In this document: in pieces, positions 35,141 to 46,813 of the stretch | Position numbering within the stretch: position 1 is the first letter of the stretch | Layout of the letters: the number at the start of each line of letters is the position of its first letter | Source of the DNA: Polytrichum commune | Lineage: Eukaryota; Streptophyta; Polytrichopsida; Polytrichales; Polytrichaceae | Reading direction: 5' to 3' | Length of the DNA stretch: 64,000 bases | Assembly (NCBI GenBank): GCA_950295325.1 | Contig: OX485803.1 | Location: forward strand, 18,600,001 to 18,664,000 | Notes under the pieces: model-generated | Seen by the model: only the letters and a program-made list of their open reading frames with translations | What the model was told of the DNA's origin: nothing | Database searches by the model: none | Program-made: the position numbers and the translations under genes

Positions 35141-36838
35141 CCCTAGTGAGTAGTAAAATGGACATGATCAACTATGCATGCCTCGACATTATATAACTCC
35201 ATTAAAGATAAGTTTTTATCACTATTTGAAAATGTAGTATTAGGGAGCTTCAAGTCTTTTTTTCATTTGAACCATCAAGTTGACATTAGCTTCTATCTCA
35301 AGGAGGCTACCACACTCCGCCACTCTAGAGAATTAGGTGATGTGAAACCACCGTAATATACTCTTAGCCCCACTAGCTTTTGACTCCCCCATACCTTAAA
35401 GTCAATTTCATTTCGTTCATAAAAAACAACAAAACATCATACCTCTTTAATTTTTGAGATACCACAATATGATGTTTTGAACTCAAAAAATAGGATTGAT
35501 GTTCGACATAGAAAAAACATGATTTACACTAGAAGAAGTTTCACCTTTGTCAAGCCCCTACTGAATCCTATGTGCAAATTACGATTCCGCACTCAAAGTG
35601 GTGAACCCATCACTTCAAATGTACCATGTAGAATATCAAAGTGGGCCAAGGCTTTGTACTTACTTGCATCTCCTTTCGATTGTGTCCAAGAAGAAGCGCA
35701 AAAAGCAAAATGCCTTATGAAAGGTGCGGCCGTCTCCAAGACCGGGTCAAATAATAAGCATCGTGGTTGCACCGAGGGAAAAAAAATTGTGCCACCGGAA
35801 ATAGTACATTACAATGCCCCCTTCCCACTCGACTTTAGCTAAGCTTAAGAGTTGGTTCTAAAAACACGGCCTTCACATCATCAACACTATCCAGTCCCGA
35901 GCTTAGTTGGCAAATGACATGGCATGGTTTAAAAGCAGAGGTTATAAGCCTCAAGCAATGATCCTCCCATCGGTACCTAGACATGCGACAAGAATGCAAA
36001 ACTTTTAAAAGTGTCGCCTCCTGCCCTTGTGATTGGTTGCTTTTAGTCTTAGTTATGAGGGCACGAGGAACCCTCGCCCTAAATTTATTGTATAAATTAC
36101 GACTCTTAAAAATGGCATATGCGACTCTAAATTACACATGTTTCACTTATTAGTACGGGTTACTATTTGGAGTTATGCATTGCTATCACCGTGTTTTCAA
36201 CATTGTTGTAGATTTTCATTTACCATTTGGGTTATGCAATGCTACATCCATGAGTGAAATACTCCATGCTATTTTATGTATGTACTAGCTATTTATGTTA
36301 CATGGGTAAATAAATGACATCTCATCATCAAAGGTTAGAGCACTTTGTAACTTCGACTTGGAAACCCACACTAGTAGGTGGTACTGGTCTAGTGGAGTAA
36401 AGTTTTGTGACAAACCCGGGGAGGGTTAAAATACATAGAGACGTTGTCCACCGAGAGGTTTTTTTATTTAGTTTTGAACCAATGAATCCCTAAGTCAATG
36501 TATTTGATCTCGATTTCGTTTAGCGGGACCATTTGAAATGAAATCAAGAACAACTTGGGAGGAGGCATGTTTCTAAACACCCTCCCCCCCCCCCCAATAC
36601 ATACACACCATTTATGGTATTTAGTGTCACGTACACTATTGGAAAAGGGCCCACAATAAATACCTAGAGGTCTCAAAATGTTACGTGTGCTTATTATCAA
36701 TATGATATTATTCATCGACATGAGTAATTTTTTAAAGTGAAAAATTGTTTACATTTTGGCATTTATCTTATTATGTTGGGATACGTGAGGTGATAGTTTT
36801 ACATTTTAGTATACCATGGAGAAAACGTTTTTGAGCAT
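35141..36838. other. Intergenic, no gene accepted
   Basis: A 121-codon open frame at 35,477-35,842 starts at a non-ATG codon and matches nothing I recognise. The segment 36,140-36,260 has family-F-like words (ACTATTTGGAGTTATGCA). A C run of about 12-13 lies at about 36,583-36,595. The word GTGTCACGTACACTA at about 36,625 may be another family-F fragment. Confidence 0.4.
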
Positions 36839-37190
36839 ACTACACTAAAAAGGATATTTAGTGTTTGATTATATTTGATGTTGTTACCACCCTACCTTGC
36901 TCAACACTAATTTTCAATTCCTCGATCATTAGTGTTAGACATGAATGTGTCGTTACCTTCCATGTTGCCACCTCCCTTCATCTGAAGCATGGATTCACTA
37001 GACTTGTGATTTTTTCATATCCTTACTAACACTAAATTCAAACATGTAACTTCCACATATTATCATAGTTGATATTTAGTGTTTGAGTTTTAATTTAATG
37101 TTACTTACTGTCATAGAATTATTGACATTGAGTGTATGCATTTGTATTTAGTGTATCAAACACTAAATATCCTAAATATTTAGTGTAGTG
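36839..37190. repeat. MITE, family E (copy 2)
   Basis: About 352 bp. The left end ACTACACTAAAAAGGATATT continues TAGTGTTTGATTATATTTGA. The right end on the other strand is CACTACACTAAATATTTAGG. Internal GTTGTTACCACCCTACC matches, in reverse, GGTAGGGTGGTAACAAC of the copy at 13,365-13,737. Confidence 0.8.
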
Positions 37191-38299
37191 GCAAGTGTCA
37201 TGTGTTTACATTTTAGTTTGCACAATGAAGACATTTCTTGACCATACTAATGTTGATTGTCATTTGTGTACACTTAAGTCAATCCATACACCTCATAACA
37301 CTATTTGAACATGCACATGCCAATATATTAGTAAGTGCACTTGAATGCCAAGTGTCATGAAGTGACATCAACAGTGAAGTTGTTGATCATTAGTGTAACC
37401 TAGCATACACCTCAAATAGGGTACATAACATTGTAATTCATGTGACACTAAATACCTAAATGGTGTAATGGGATGTGGTTGGAAATGGACCGGCCTTCAT
37501 CTTTGACCCATGCAAATGATCTTTCAATCACTAAGTGGCAACTAGAGAAAGTGGCAAGGGTCATTTGTTGCTATATTACAAGTCATGTTAGTTACTCTAA
37601 TTAACTTGGAGCATCGATATTAATGCCACACTAATCCATGTGTACAAGTAGTTTGACATGTGCCGTAACTAACATGTGTCATCTATGCATATGAATCACG
37701 CATTAGTAAGATTTGAAGAATGAGATGACATGCAATTGGTTTTAGTATGTTTGTAGTTTGGAATCTCTTACTCATATTTTAGTTTGCTCAATGAGTATTA
37801 TGCATGTGCACATGTGGGTGAATAAATGACGCCTACGATTTTGCGAGTGACACCGATTAGGGTGTTGCTCCATCTTCAAGTTGGTTTAATCTATACATGT
37901 GGTATTGAAATGGGCATTACAAGAATCGGAGTGACCTCGAATAATAGTACATGGATCATCAGAAGTCAATGCCTTGAATAGGCGTAGACAAGCCAACACG
38001 CCACACCTATCTCCCATTAGGTTTCCAAATGCTTGGTTGAAGATTCCACATGCATCCTGCTACCCCCACTATGAGTGTGTGGACCATAATGGTAGGATGC
38101 ACCAGAGATAAAGTGATTAAAAATGTTTGAACACTATTGCAGCCTTAGGGTTGCTTAATCTTGGAGTTCTCTTGAATAACATGAATCCATGAGCTATATG
38201 GAGCTCTCATTGTTTTCGTCTTCACTTATGCATTCGTGGAAACCAAATAAGTTGAAGGTATTTACATTCTTGCCACATACGTGCTTGCAACGTACTTGC
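37191..38299. other. Intergenic, nothing recognised
   Basis: AT-rich sequence with no coding frame or repeat ends recognised. Confidence 0.4.
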
Positions 38300-38307
38300 A
38301 TTGTAGG

Positions 38308-38554
38308 CTCGGGGGGTTCACTCCCTCTTATATTTTGCATACACGTGCATTCGGGACCTATTTATTGGGGGGGGGGTATTTACCTTGCAGAAAAGATTAT
38401 AAGGTGATGGTATTTTACATGTAAACATGTTTCATTATTCAAAAATCCCCTATTTTACATGTACATTTTTTACAAAATTTATCTACAATGAATATATTGG
38501 ACCCTATTTTTTATCGCACATTGTTCTACGATTTTTGCCAGTGAACCCCCCGAG
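38308..38554. repeat. MITE, family H (perfect 8-bp target duplication)
   Basis: 247 bp with ends CTCGGGGGGTTCACT and GTGAACCCCCCGAG. The 8-bp flanks ATTGTAGG are identical on both sides (38,300-38,307 and 38,555-38,562). The 8-bp duplication fits hAT-type transposition. The GC-rich terminus is unusual for hAT, so the superfamily is open. Confidence 0.88.
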
Positions 38555-38562
38555 ATTGTAGG

Positions 38563-40403
38563 TAGATGGAACCCCTTGTTGCTTGGGATTTCCCTTTGAA
38601 GCTACTTTGAGCACCAAATTAGCAATAAATTTTCAAAATCAGTACATTGATCATGCTGGAACGTATCAACCATAACGCTAGAAGAGGCATGCTTACACTA
38701 TATTTGTTTATTGGGTGCCACAAATCATAAGCCCTCATCGGGTGACATGTAAGCGAATGTCCCCCTTAATGCAAGAATATGCCATGCATGTGGTTCTTCA
38801 ATGAAAACCTAAATGATGTGCGTGGGTGAATATGAAATAAAACCCCCATATATACAAGAAGTTTAAAGAGAACAACGAATGCATACGTGTTAGCAGCATG
38901 CTAGAAAATGAACTCATGTATTTATACTAAGTTTTTTAATTTAATGTGAAAAATGCCTCCACTACATACACGAAATATAAATAATGTAATAAACGTGCCT
39001 TTATCACATATACAAGTAATTTGGGGATTATTACAATATGATAATAATGGATGACAACCATAAATTGGATGAAACTAGCACATCTCTTGTCAAAAAAAAT
39101 TGTAAACCTTAGAACCTCGTTTTGTAATTCTCTATTACTTCAAACACCTTGGTAGCCTTTTAAATGTACACAATAGAGAAAAACAATACCTCTCCTTATC
39201 TGTACTATGTACGACGATGCCTCGAACAATACCCCTTCTTACACTCACATTAATTCGTACGTGGTATGAAGAGTCCACCATGCAAGGAATTTGAGTTATT
39301 TATTGTGTCCATTTCAATAATCATTGTGGTAGTGACTGATGGATAACCTTCAAGCTTGGAAGAGAAAGAGAGGGAGGGGGGGGGGGGGGAGATGTGACTC
39401 GTAACCTTCCCAAAATTAACAACAAATATCACACATTATTTCAATTCATTAAGTGAGAAAAAAACCAATCCTAATCCTAGAGGAGATAGGGTTTTGTTTG
39501 ACCCCTTTACATGGTTGCCATGAATCTCAAGGGAGCCCTCATCCGGTGGTACATAAATTATTTTACGAGCCCCATTTTATCCATGACACCCAATTTCAAT
39601 ACATATCTATGGTCATAGTGACCAATAGATAACCTTCAAGAATACAACACATGTGAATCATGACCTTCCCCAAATCAACTTCAGCTTGTTCACATGTGTA
39701 CGGTTTGTTTTGCAATGGAATAATCAAGATTCTCCCAATTCCACCCAAAAAAATTCTTGAAATCTTAGTGTAGTGAAATTAGGTTAGAATAATTTAGCAT
39801 GTCATAAACATATAGTAGAATATACGTTTCCATGAAACCTAAGCCAACCCTCATCGAGTGGTATGTAAGTTATTGAACAAACCCACATCATTCATCCATT
39901 AAGCAAGAGAGAGACTTCACCTTGAGCCAATTGCAATAAACATTGTGGTCACATTGACCAAACAACAAACCTTGAAGCTTGGAAAAAGTGAAAACAATAC
40001 ATGTGATGTATGATCTTTCCGAATCGACATCCAAGACCTCATATCATTGCACTAAATATTGTACGTAGTGTTGTATGGTATTCTATGTCAACTTTCTCTA
40101 ATGACACATCTTGTGAACGAGTTTACCAAAACTGCTATCCCAAACTACATTTTTGTAACGAATACTCACAAAGTTTGGTATATTATGCATCCTAACATTT
40201 TTGTGATGAAATGTTATTATCAATGATTGAATTTGGATGGAAAAACACTTAAGTAAGTGACAATTATTGCAACTCTGTAACTCAATAGTAGCCGTGTTTT
40301 TTTTACAAGGAATGGAAAATAATGTTGAGTTTACGTTTGGTGTCAGGGACACTAGATGGGCAGTTTCAATCAGTGTTCGGAAGACAAGTAAAATTGGTGA
40401 GAC
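38563..40403. other. Intergenic, nothing recognised
   Basis: A G run of about 14 lies near 39,376-39,389. The motif CATTGTGGTCA...GACCAA...AACCTTCAAG recurs loosely near 39,310-39,360, 39,610-39,660 and 39,945-39,985, suggesting a degenerate repeat with a period of about 310-340 bp. No gene was seen. Confidence 0.4.
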
Positions 40404-40406
40404 TAA

Positions 40407-40899
40407 GGGCCACTTCACACACGAGACTGAGAGCCCGTGGCCATTACACTTCAAGCACTCTCATTGGTGGATCCAAGATCACTTCACACTACACTTGAGG
40501 GACTGGCGGAGTATGTGAATGCAAGATGGATGTAAAGTCTACATGGACCCCCACATGGCACCGAATGGATCATATTTCTCGGTCACTTGGACGACTTTCG
40601 AAAACCACCTCTTCGAGGTAGGCCTAACACAAAACTATCAGGAAACCATGACACTCTGAACACTCACAACCGTTAGTTTATTTACCCTATCTTATCATGC
40701 ATGAAGACCCGCATGAATAAAAACTCATTAAATCATCATTTGGTTGAGGGCCCAGTCACATGTGACTTCACATTACACTTGAGGGTCCGTGACCACAATA
40801 CATGATGTTGGAGGTGCATTGGGGATGGCCTTTGGACACTTTCTTTTGGGCTCTCACAAGGTCACGGTCACGGCTCTTGGCTCGTGTGTGAAGTGGCCC
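40407..40899 (-). repeat. MITE, family A (reverse orientation)
   Basis: 493 bp with TAA on both sides (40,404-40,406 and 40,900-40,902). The left end is GGGCCACTTCACACACGAGA and the right end TCGTGTGTGAAGTGGCCC. It is the inverted equivalent of 31,676-32,182. Confidence 0.9.
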
Positions 40900-41160
40900 T
40901 AAACACAATAAAGTCGGAACAACTGAACGTAACGTCGTAACCCTAGAAGAAGTAGATTTTTGTTGGGACCCCCTTTACATGGCTGCCACGAATCCAAAGC
41001 CAGCCCTTATCGTGTGGTACATAATAAATTACTGCTGTACGAGAGACTGCCCCCTTTATCCATTCCGCCCAACCTCAATAAACGCTTTGGCAGCGGCCGG
41101 TGGCCGGCCTCCTTTGAGCTTGGGAAAGAAATAAAGAAATATAAAGCTTACGTTAAATAC

Positions 41161-41306
41161 CCAAGCAAGAGGGCGGCGGTTTGAATCCTGGTCGTGGAAT
41201 CTCCTCTCTACTTGACGGAAAATTTGCCAGGTGGTTAACTGTTTCATGTGCTTTGGCGTTGGCACGTTGGCCTTCTGTCTCAAAAAAGAAAAAAAGAAAA
41301 AAGAAG
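41161..41306 (+). mobile_element. tRNA-like SINE (5'-truncated, with target duplication)
   Basis: The body carries a B-box-like GGTTTGAATCCTGG, then GTGGAATCTCCTCTCTACTT and GCCAGGTGGTTAACTG. It ends in an A-rich tail (CAAAAAAGAAAAAAAGAAAA). Flanks AAGCTTACGTTAAATAC (41,144-41,160) and AAGCTTATGTTAAATAC (41,307-41,323) form a 17-bp duplication with one mismatch. Compared with 47,412-47,540 the 5' portion with the A box is missing. This is the only copy in the window with an intact tail and duplication. Confidence 0.8.
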
Positions 41307-41329
41307 AAGCTTATGTTAAATACTTGCAC

Positions 41330-41735
41330 GTGGCTGATTGGTTGGATTTGAGAATAACCGGTTGAAGTTCAAGACCTCTGAAGCTATGTCCGGGAAGAAC
41401 CGGTGGTTAGTTGCATATGAACCGGTTGAGTTCGAGAAATAACCCGTTGAAGTTCAAGACTTCAAGAAATTTGCCGATCATTCTAGAGGAGTCTTTCGAA
41501 GAGTATGTCTCAAATGAATAAAGCGAAACCAGAAGATGTCAAACATGCAACCGGTTGGATTTAGAATCGCTAGGATCTTGACTGACTATGCCCAAAAACT
41601 TCTTGGGCACTGCTCCGAAGTCAAGAAAAACTACCAATCATTTTAGAGGAATTTAGAAAACATACTCCAAATTTATAAAGAAAATCTGGAAGATGTCATC
41701 ATGTAACCGGTTGGACTTGGAAAACTAGGGTTTGA
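41330..41735 (+). repeat. Tandem repeat of about 150-bp unit with ACCGGTTG words
   Basis: AACCGGTTG(G/A) and GTTCAAGAC words recur, and ATCATT(C/T)TAGAGGA(G/A)T occurs at about 41,480 and 41,636, followed each time by AAATG/TTTATAAAG and ATGTAACCGG or ATGCAACCGG. A single diverged copy is at 5,440-5,590. Class unknown. Confidence 0.5.
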
Positions 41736-42406
41736 TCAATTATGTCCAAAAATCTCCCCAAACACTGGCTTACACATCGGTTGTGGTTGGCAAGGTTTGC
41801 TTAGGGTCATCAAGTACACCGAGTGTGTGATGTACCCGGATTAGAAGGTTTAATGTTGGATGATGCGAGAAATGAAGACGAACTGCACTTGATGTACTTA
41901 GTATGTGAGCATATGGTGTTTGGAGTCAAACAACTCCAAGGAAAGAATCGGGTCAGTCGACCCAAGAAGGAATGGTGCACAAGGGATAGACAACACATAA
42001 GGAATTGTGCATGAGAGTTAGACGGCTCATGGTCGAAGATCTTTGCATTGGAGTTAGATGGGTTGGGCACATGGCGCAACTTTGTTGCCTCACAATTGTT
42101 TTTAGCCACTTGGGAGGTAGGGCGGCCGGGCGAGCAGTAGTACAAAAAAGCTATAAAGTGGCTCCCGCCAAGGCAAGCCATCGCGTAGGTTGCATAATGT
42201 TTACGTTTTACCCCGACGCAATAACACACTACATGTGCTTTATCCGAAAGAAAAAAAAATGCTTCTTTTCTTGGACATGTTCATTGTCGCATTCAATTTT
42301 TATTGTTGCAGTGTAGGTCTTCAAGGGCCGTCCGTGTTGTGGAAGCCCATGACATGTGCCCAAACCTAGACAACTCCTTTGGAAGATCTATGTGTTGGAG
42401 TTAGAA
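41736..42406. other. Intergenic, nothing recognised
   Basis: Open frames on both strands of up to 139 codons overlap each other here and show no recognisable motif. Confidence 0.35.
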
Positions 42407-42785
42407 GGTGTTTCCATGCAGGTTGTTGCCCACTAGATTCTAGAAAATAATGGGTCGGAGTTGTTCACATATTCTTAAGCACAAGTTGTCATCCAACCAT
42501 ATTTTGGTAGTCCGTTAGAATGTGGAGGGTTGTGGACACGGGCCGCTAGACTTCCATGCATCCACTAAAGAATCTTTAACCTACAAGTGCCGGTCACTAA
42601 AGGTTTTGAAGACCGGTTTTAGAAGGAGGAGGATGTTTGTAGGCGGGCCCGGATTTGAGAAGATGGGGGTGGCTAGTTGGCACATACAAACCCTACCCCA
42701 CCAAATCCCCTCTACATTTGGGTGGGTTTGTCCTTCTTATTCACACTAGAATATGGTGAGCGAGTGGCCTACATGAAAACTCACC
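42407..42785 (+). repeat. MITE, family D (full copy)
   Basis: The left end GGTGTTTCCATGCAGGTTG is followed by CCCACTAGATTCTAG. The right end is CTACATGAAAACTCACC. It is colinear with 30,264-30,687. Confidence 0.75.
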
Positions 42786-43733
42786 ATTATAAAACTCCTA
42801 GTGGATGGATGTTATTCATTGGAGCTAGACAACTCTTAGTGAATAACGTTAGTTAGAACTCCATAGTTGCAACTAGAAAAACGGATGAATGAATCGAGTT
42901 GAAATTAGACAACTCCAACTAGACAAGTGGTTGAATGAATCGATTTGGAATTAGACAGTTCCAACTAGAAGTATCAAGTTGGAATCAAACAATTACAGCT
43001 AGAAGATTGTGATTGAGCCAAAAGATTAAAAAAGATCATACATGAAATGATCTATGTATACATACAAGGAATATTCAATTTGGTTTGTAATAAGACTTGA
43101 GACTTCTCAAAGCATCCCTTAGATACTACAAATAAAGTTGGATAAGACTAGGAGTGCCTTGGATATACGAGAGAGCTCAAAGGAGGAGAGAGGAGTATTA
43201 TCTTATGTCTTTCTCCTATGATCAGGTGGTTCAAGCTCATAGCAATCACAATATTACGTTTAAGTTGTAAAGCTTTCGGAATGTGCAAAGTTTGCAACAC
43301 TAGTGTCACATGATTGTATCATTCGTGTGTGAAAGAGAAACATGACAAAGTCACACCTAAATTTGAAGAGCTGTCGTCACAATAATCTCACTCCGGAGAG
43401 TAAGAGGGATTATGCCCTCCATGGATAACTTGAAATAGGTCCTCTTACCGGGGAGCAAATTAGCATGCAGTTTATTCTAGGCAGCTTGGGAGCCCAAATT
43501 GGTAGGAACAAAGGGCCTTGCTGAGCTGCAGCTGCCCTCTTTAGAAACTTCATTCAAGTAGTTATACACATACTATTTTATATAGAAATATAAAGTAGCT
43601 GATATATATATATATATTCAACTACTCCTTGGGTGGTGGCAGAATCTGGGGGCTTCTTTCCAGGTCATTTGCACACTCATCACCCCACTCCACCATACCC
43701 GACTTTCAACAACTTCACTTAACTTAGGGCCAC
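42786..43733. other. Intergenic with a short degenerate tandem repeat
   Basis: TTGGAATTAGACAACTCCAA-type units of about 40-50 bp recur between 42,820 and 43,015. A short (TA)n lies at about 43,603-43,616. No gene was seen. Confidence 0.5.
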
Positions 43734-44159
43734 TTCACACACAACGCTGAAGGCCCATGACCACGGCAAAGGAAGAGCGCTTATTGGTCTAAAAGGCGGG
43801 GACCGTCCAAGTTGACTTCACACTAGGAGGTGGAGGCCTAAAGGACCAAAGAAAAGTTCGTGGATGAAAAGTCTACATGGAGTCCTGCATGGCAGGCAGT
43901 GGATAAGGGTGTATGGTCTGCCGAAATTTGCGTCAGGCCCACCTCCCAAAGGTAGGCCTGATGCAAATTTCGGCAGACCATAGCAGTGAAACAACTGTAA
44001 ATGATTGTCATGATTATTTTAATATGTTTTCCAACAATAATTTTTCTAGGACATAGTTGTTAAAATGAGGCATATGGTCGTTTCTCCCACATGCCCAGAA
44101 GTCGAAGTGGTTAGAGTCTGTTGTATGTGCGATTGAAGTAGACAATTTTTTTTTCTTCA

Positions 44160-45152
44160 ATGTCAGGATTTTCGCAAGATGTGAGTGGATCCGAAACCCA
44201 ACAATGGAGCCAAAATTCTCCTTGGATGTCGTGCAGTCAACCACAATTCGGATTGCACGGATCCTCATTAGGAAGTAGAAATTTCAACAATTTTCAATTG
44301 TTTGCTGATGAAGATGTAGAGTTGATTGGTACACAAATGCCGCAAAATGTAAAGAGCAGTATAGATGTGAGCATTAGAGGAGAAACAAAAGATACTTTTA
44401 GGAAAGATGATGATATTGGCAAGAAGAAGAGACGTAGGGCAGTAGCTACAAAATCAAAATGAGCACAAAAAACAATAGTGGATGAAGTGGATTTGGGACA
44501 TTCGGAAGGTGAAGAAGAGGCTCTAATTAAATGGCAAGATTATGAGATTGAAACTCTTATAGCCATTCGCGGTGAGACGGAAGAAGAATTCACCAAATCT
44601 GCAAGAAAACAAGGTATATATTTGTATACTAGATTGATTGTTGTTAATTTCAAAAGCATAAATTGAATGAAATTATAAAAGTTCGTATACAGATTGGGCC
44701 ATTTGGGCCTTTTTAAAGGCTTGGCATTTCCGCCTGCCCCGGACCCCCATTTTTCCCCATTGAGGACTTAGTCGAATCGGGGGCACCGGACTTCGAACTC
44801 GAGACCTCCTCGCTATGGGTGAGGAGCCTTAGTAGGTGGTATAAACGTATTTGTCCCTCTCTTCTAGTTGGTAGAGTTTCTAGTATATTGTATTTATTAT
44901 CGTTACATTGTATTCTACTGTATCCCATTATACTGACTTCTATTGTTGTTGTAATCTGAAACATGAATGAATATCTGGATTAAACTACATGTTCGTATGG
45001 TATCCACTTTGCGTAATTTTCGAAGAATATGGTTAGCATGTAAGAAGAAATATAAGATCTTGTTTATAAAATATAAAAATAATAAACGTTCAAATGAAAT
45101 TTTAAGACATGATAAACGAGAGTGTCAATACTATGAGCAGATTTACATGTGA
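44160..45152 (+). pseudogene. Myb/SANT-like DNA-binding ORF of the PIF/Harbinger element
   Basis: In PIF/Harbinger elements this second protein binds the transposon ends and helps bring the transposase to the nucleus and DNA. The frame opens with ATG at 44,160. It has a Gln/Ser/Asn-rich start (SETQQWSQNSPWMSCSQPQF) and a basic KKKRRRAVATKSK stretch, probably a nuclear signal. An in-frame TGA follows at 44,460, best explained as a former CGA. The same frame continues with WQDYEIETLIAIRGETEEEF and TKSARKQ, the first helices of the trihelix/SANT domain. A GT follows at about 44,593. Later helices appear after a SINE-containing gap: CKKKYKILFIKYKNNKRSNE and DKRECQYYEQ near 45,035-45,150, in another frame. 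The intron boundaries are uncertain. Confidence 0.78.
44692..44852 (-). mobile_element. tRNA-like SINE (Au-like), inside the Myb-like gene
   Basis: On the minus strand, ACCACCTACTAAGGCTCCTC, then GAGGTCTCGAGTTCGAAGTCC (B-box-like GTTCGAAGTCC) and GGTGCCCCCGATTCGACTAA. This is the style of Au-type plant SINEs and differs from the four-copy SINE family elsewhere in the window. The ends are not well defined. Confidence 0.55.
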
Positions 45153-45592
45153 AATGGACAACGTGCAAGTGTGGTCAATCAGATGTCAGCAAGTATTCAA
45201 GATGATGATGACCATCACAATATGCAGATTACATAATAGAATTCACCTGCAAGCGCTACAAAGGACAAAAAAAGAAATTTTAAGACAAAATGAAAGGGCT
45301 TCTAGAACAAATAGTTAGTAATTTTTCAAATTTGATTGCATTTTTTCAGGTAATAACAAATTTACTGAAAATAATGGATGCTCATATGACAGTTTTAGTA
45401 CATAAATTATAGTTAGAGGCTCATATCAGAATTTGTATCCATATCCTAGAATTCCAGGTTTGAATTTTTATGAAGTTTGATTTGTCATAAAGATTTAGCT
45501 ATTGCTATATGCATATTTGTAGCTTCTATTAATAAATCTTCGTTTTTTTCTCATTATTTTATCAAGAAAATTTCAGTATCTCTATCAATTAT

Positions 45593-46813
45593 TTATGCTC
45601 TTCTTATGTAATTTTTTGTGATACTAATATTTATGACCTCACCTATAGCTGTTATTTCAGCGCTCATTCTTTGTCTATCTCTCAATGATCTATTTTCTAA
45701 ACGTGTACTTAATTCTCTTTCAGCTTCTTCTATCCATTTTATATCAAATTTGTCTTTTCCAATAGTACACATATTATGTAGTACAATACATATAGCTACT
45801 ACATCAGCCATATACCGTAATAATATATCCAATCTTCTCATAATAATTTTTTATCTTCCTTTTAAGATTCCGAAAGCACGCTCTACACACATGCGGGTGA
45901 AATTTTGAATAAAATTCCAATTTGCTTTGTAACCTTCTTTCTGCACACCTTTTGAATGGATTGTAAATCCACGGTTGCATTGGATATGCGCAATTTCTAA
46001 TTAGCTTGTAAGGTAAGAATTTACCTTTAATGTAATTTCTTCCAACTTTTGTCAATTGAAACAATGTCCAATCATGCATACTTCCTGCCCATTCAAATTT
46101 GTAATTCCAAAATACACATTTCATATCTACTATACCTTGCAATAAAGCCGAATGAAAAAAATTATGTAATAATAATCCTCTCCCCCAATTACAGATGCAA
46201 GAATTGGAATGTGAGACCCATCGATTGCTCCTATAATGTGAGGAATTCCATGAAAAACCTCAAATTCCTGGGCTAGAACCCTAAACCGAGTTGGACTTGG
46301 AAATTGCACAAAAGTCCCTTGCAAATGAACTCTAACCAATCTACAAAAATTTCGAACTATTTCTGAAATTGTACTTTCAGCCACCCCATATACCTCTCCT
46401 ACAGTACACAAGGTATTTCCAGTCCCAAGCCTTTGTAATGACATTGCAATTCTATTCTCAACTGAAATTGTCTCTCTCATTTGTGTATTCTTCCTCTGCA
46501 AATACGGACCTAACCTCTCACAAAGAAACTTGAATGTATTGTGATATACACGAGTTTTTTGTTTAAACATTTTTTCCGTGAATGAACCCAATAACAACCT
46601 ATCCGTAAACCCTACATTTCTCTCAAATGCCCACACACTACGATCTCTCATCTTCATATTCTCAAAGCAAATGCTCAAAATCATGGCATTTTCCCATTCT
46701 CCATTGAGTGCCAATGCTTGCATATCAAGCACATGTTGCACAATCATGTGCAAACACCAATATAAAGCTAATGCAACAAGAATTCTTCTTCTTCTCTCAA
46801 TATGATCCATCAT
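45593..46813 (-). pseudogene. PIF/Harbinger DDE transposase, degenerate
   Basis: A DDE_Tnp_4-type transposase that would cut and paste family-A ends. The start MMDHIERRRR at 46,813 is followed by the N-terminal helical domain (CERLGPYLQRKNTQMR, ISVENRIAMSLQRLGTGNT, VYGVAESTISEIVRNF). The first catalytic Asp lies in HIIGAIDGSHIPI. A one-base shift near 46,150 (T run) moves to the frame with SALLQGIVDMKCVFWNYKFE and WAGSMHDWTLF. There the expected GD-x-AYP motif reads RNCAYPMQPW, so the usual Asp is Asn. A second shift near 45,950 leads to FIQNFTRMCVERAFGILKG, which keeps the catalytic Glu. A TAA at 45,851-45,853 follows where Trp is expected (KGRW). The C-terminus runs MADVVAICIVLHNMC to 45,593. 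It is clearly non-functional. Confidence 0.93.

Noticed and set aside
35477-35842. 121-codon open frame, plus strand
   Set aside because: It starts at TTG, has no recognisable motif, no neighbouring exons and no second copy. Its length is within chance for AT-rich DNA with many frames.
41810-42229. 139-codon open frame, minus strand, with a 103-codon frame opposite
   Set aside because: Overlapping open frames on both strands, low-complexity Ser/His/Cys content and no known domain. Treated as chance.
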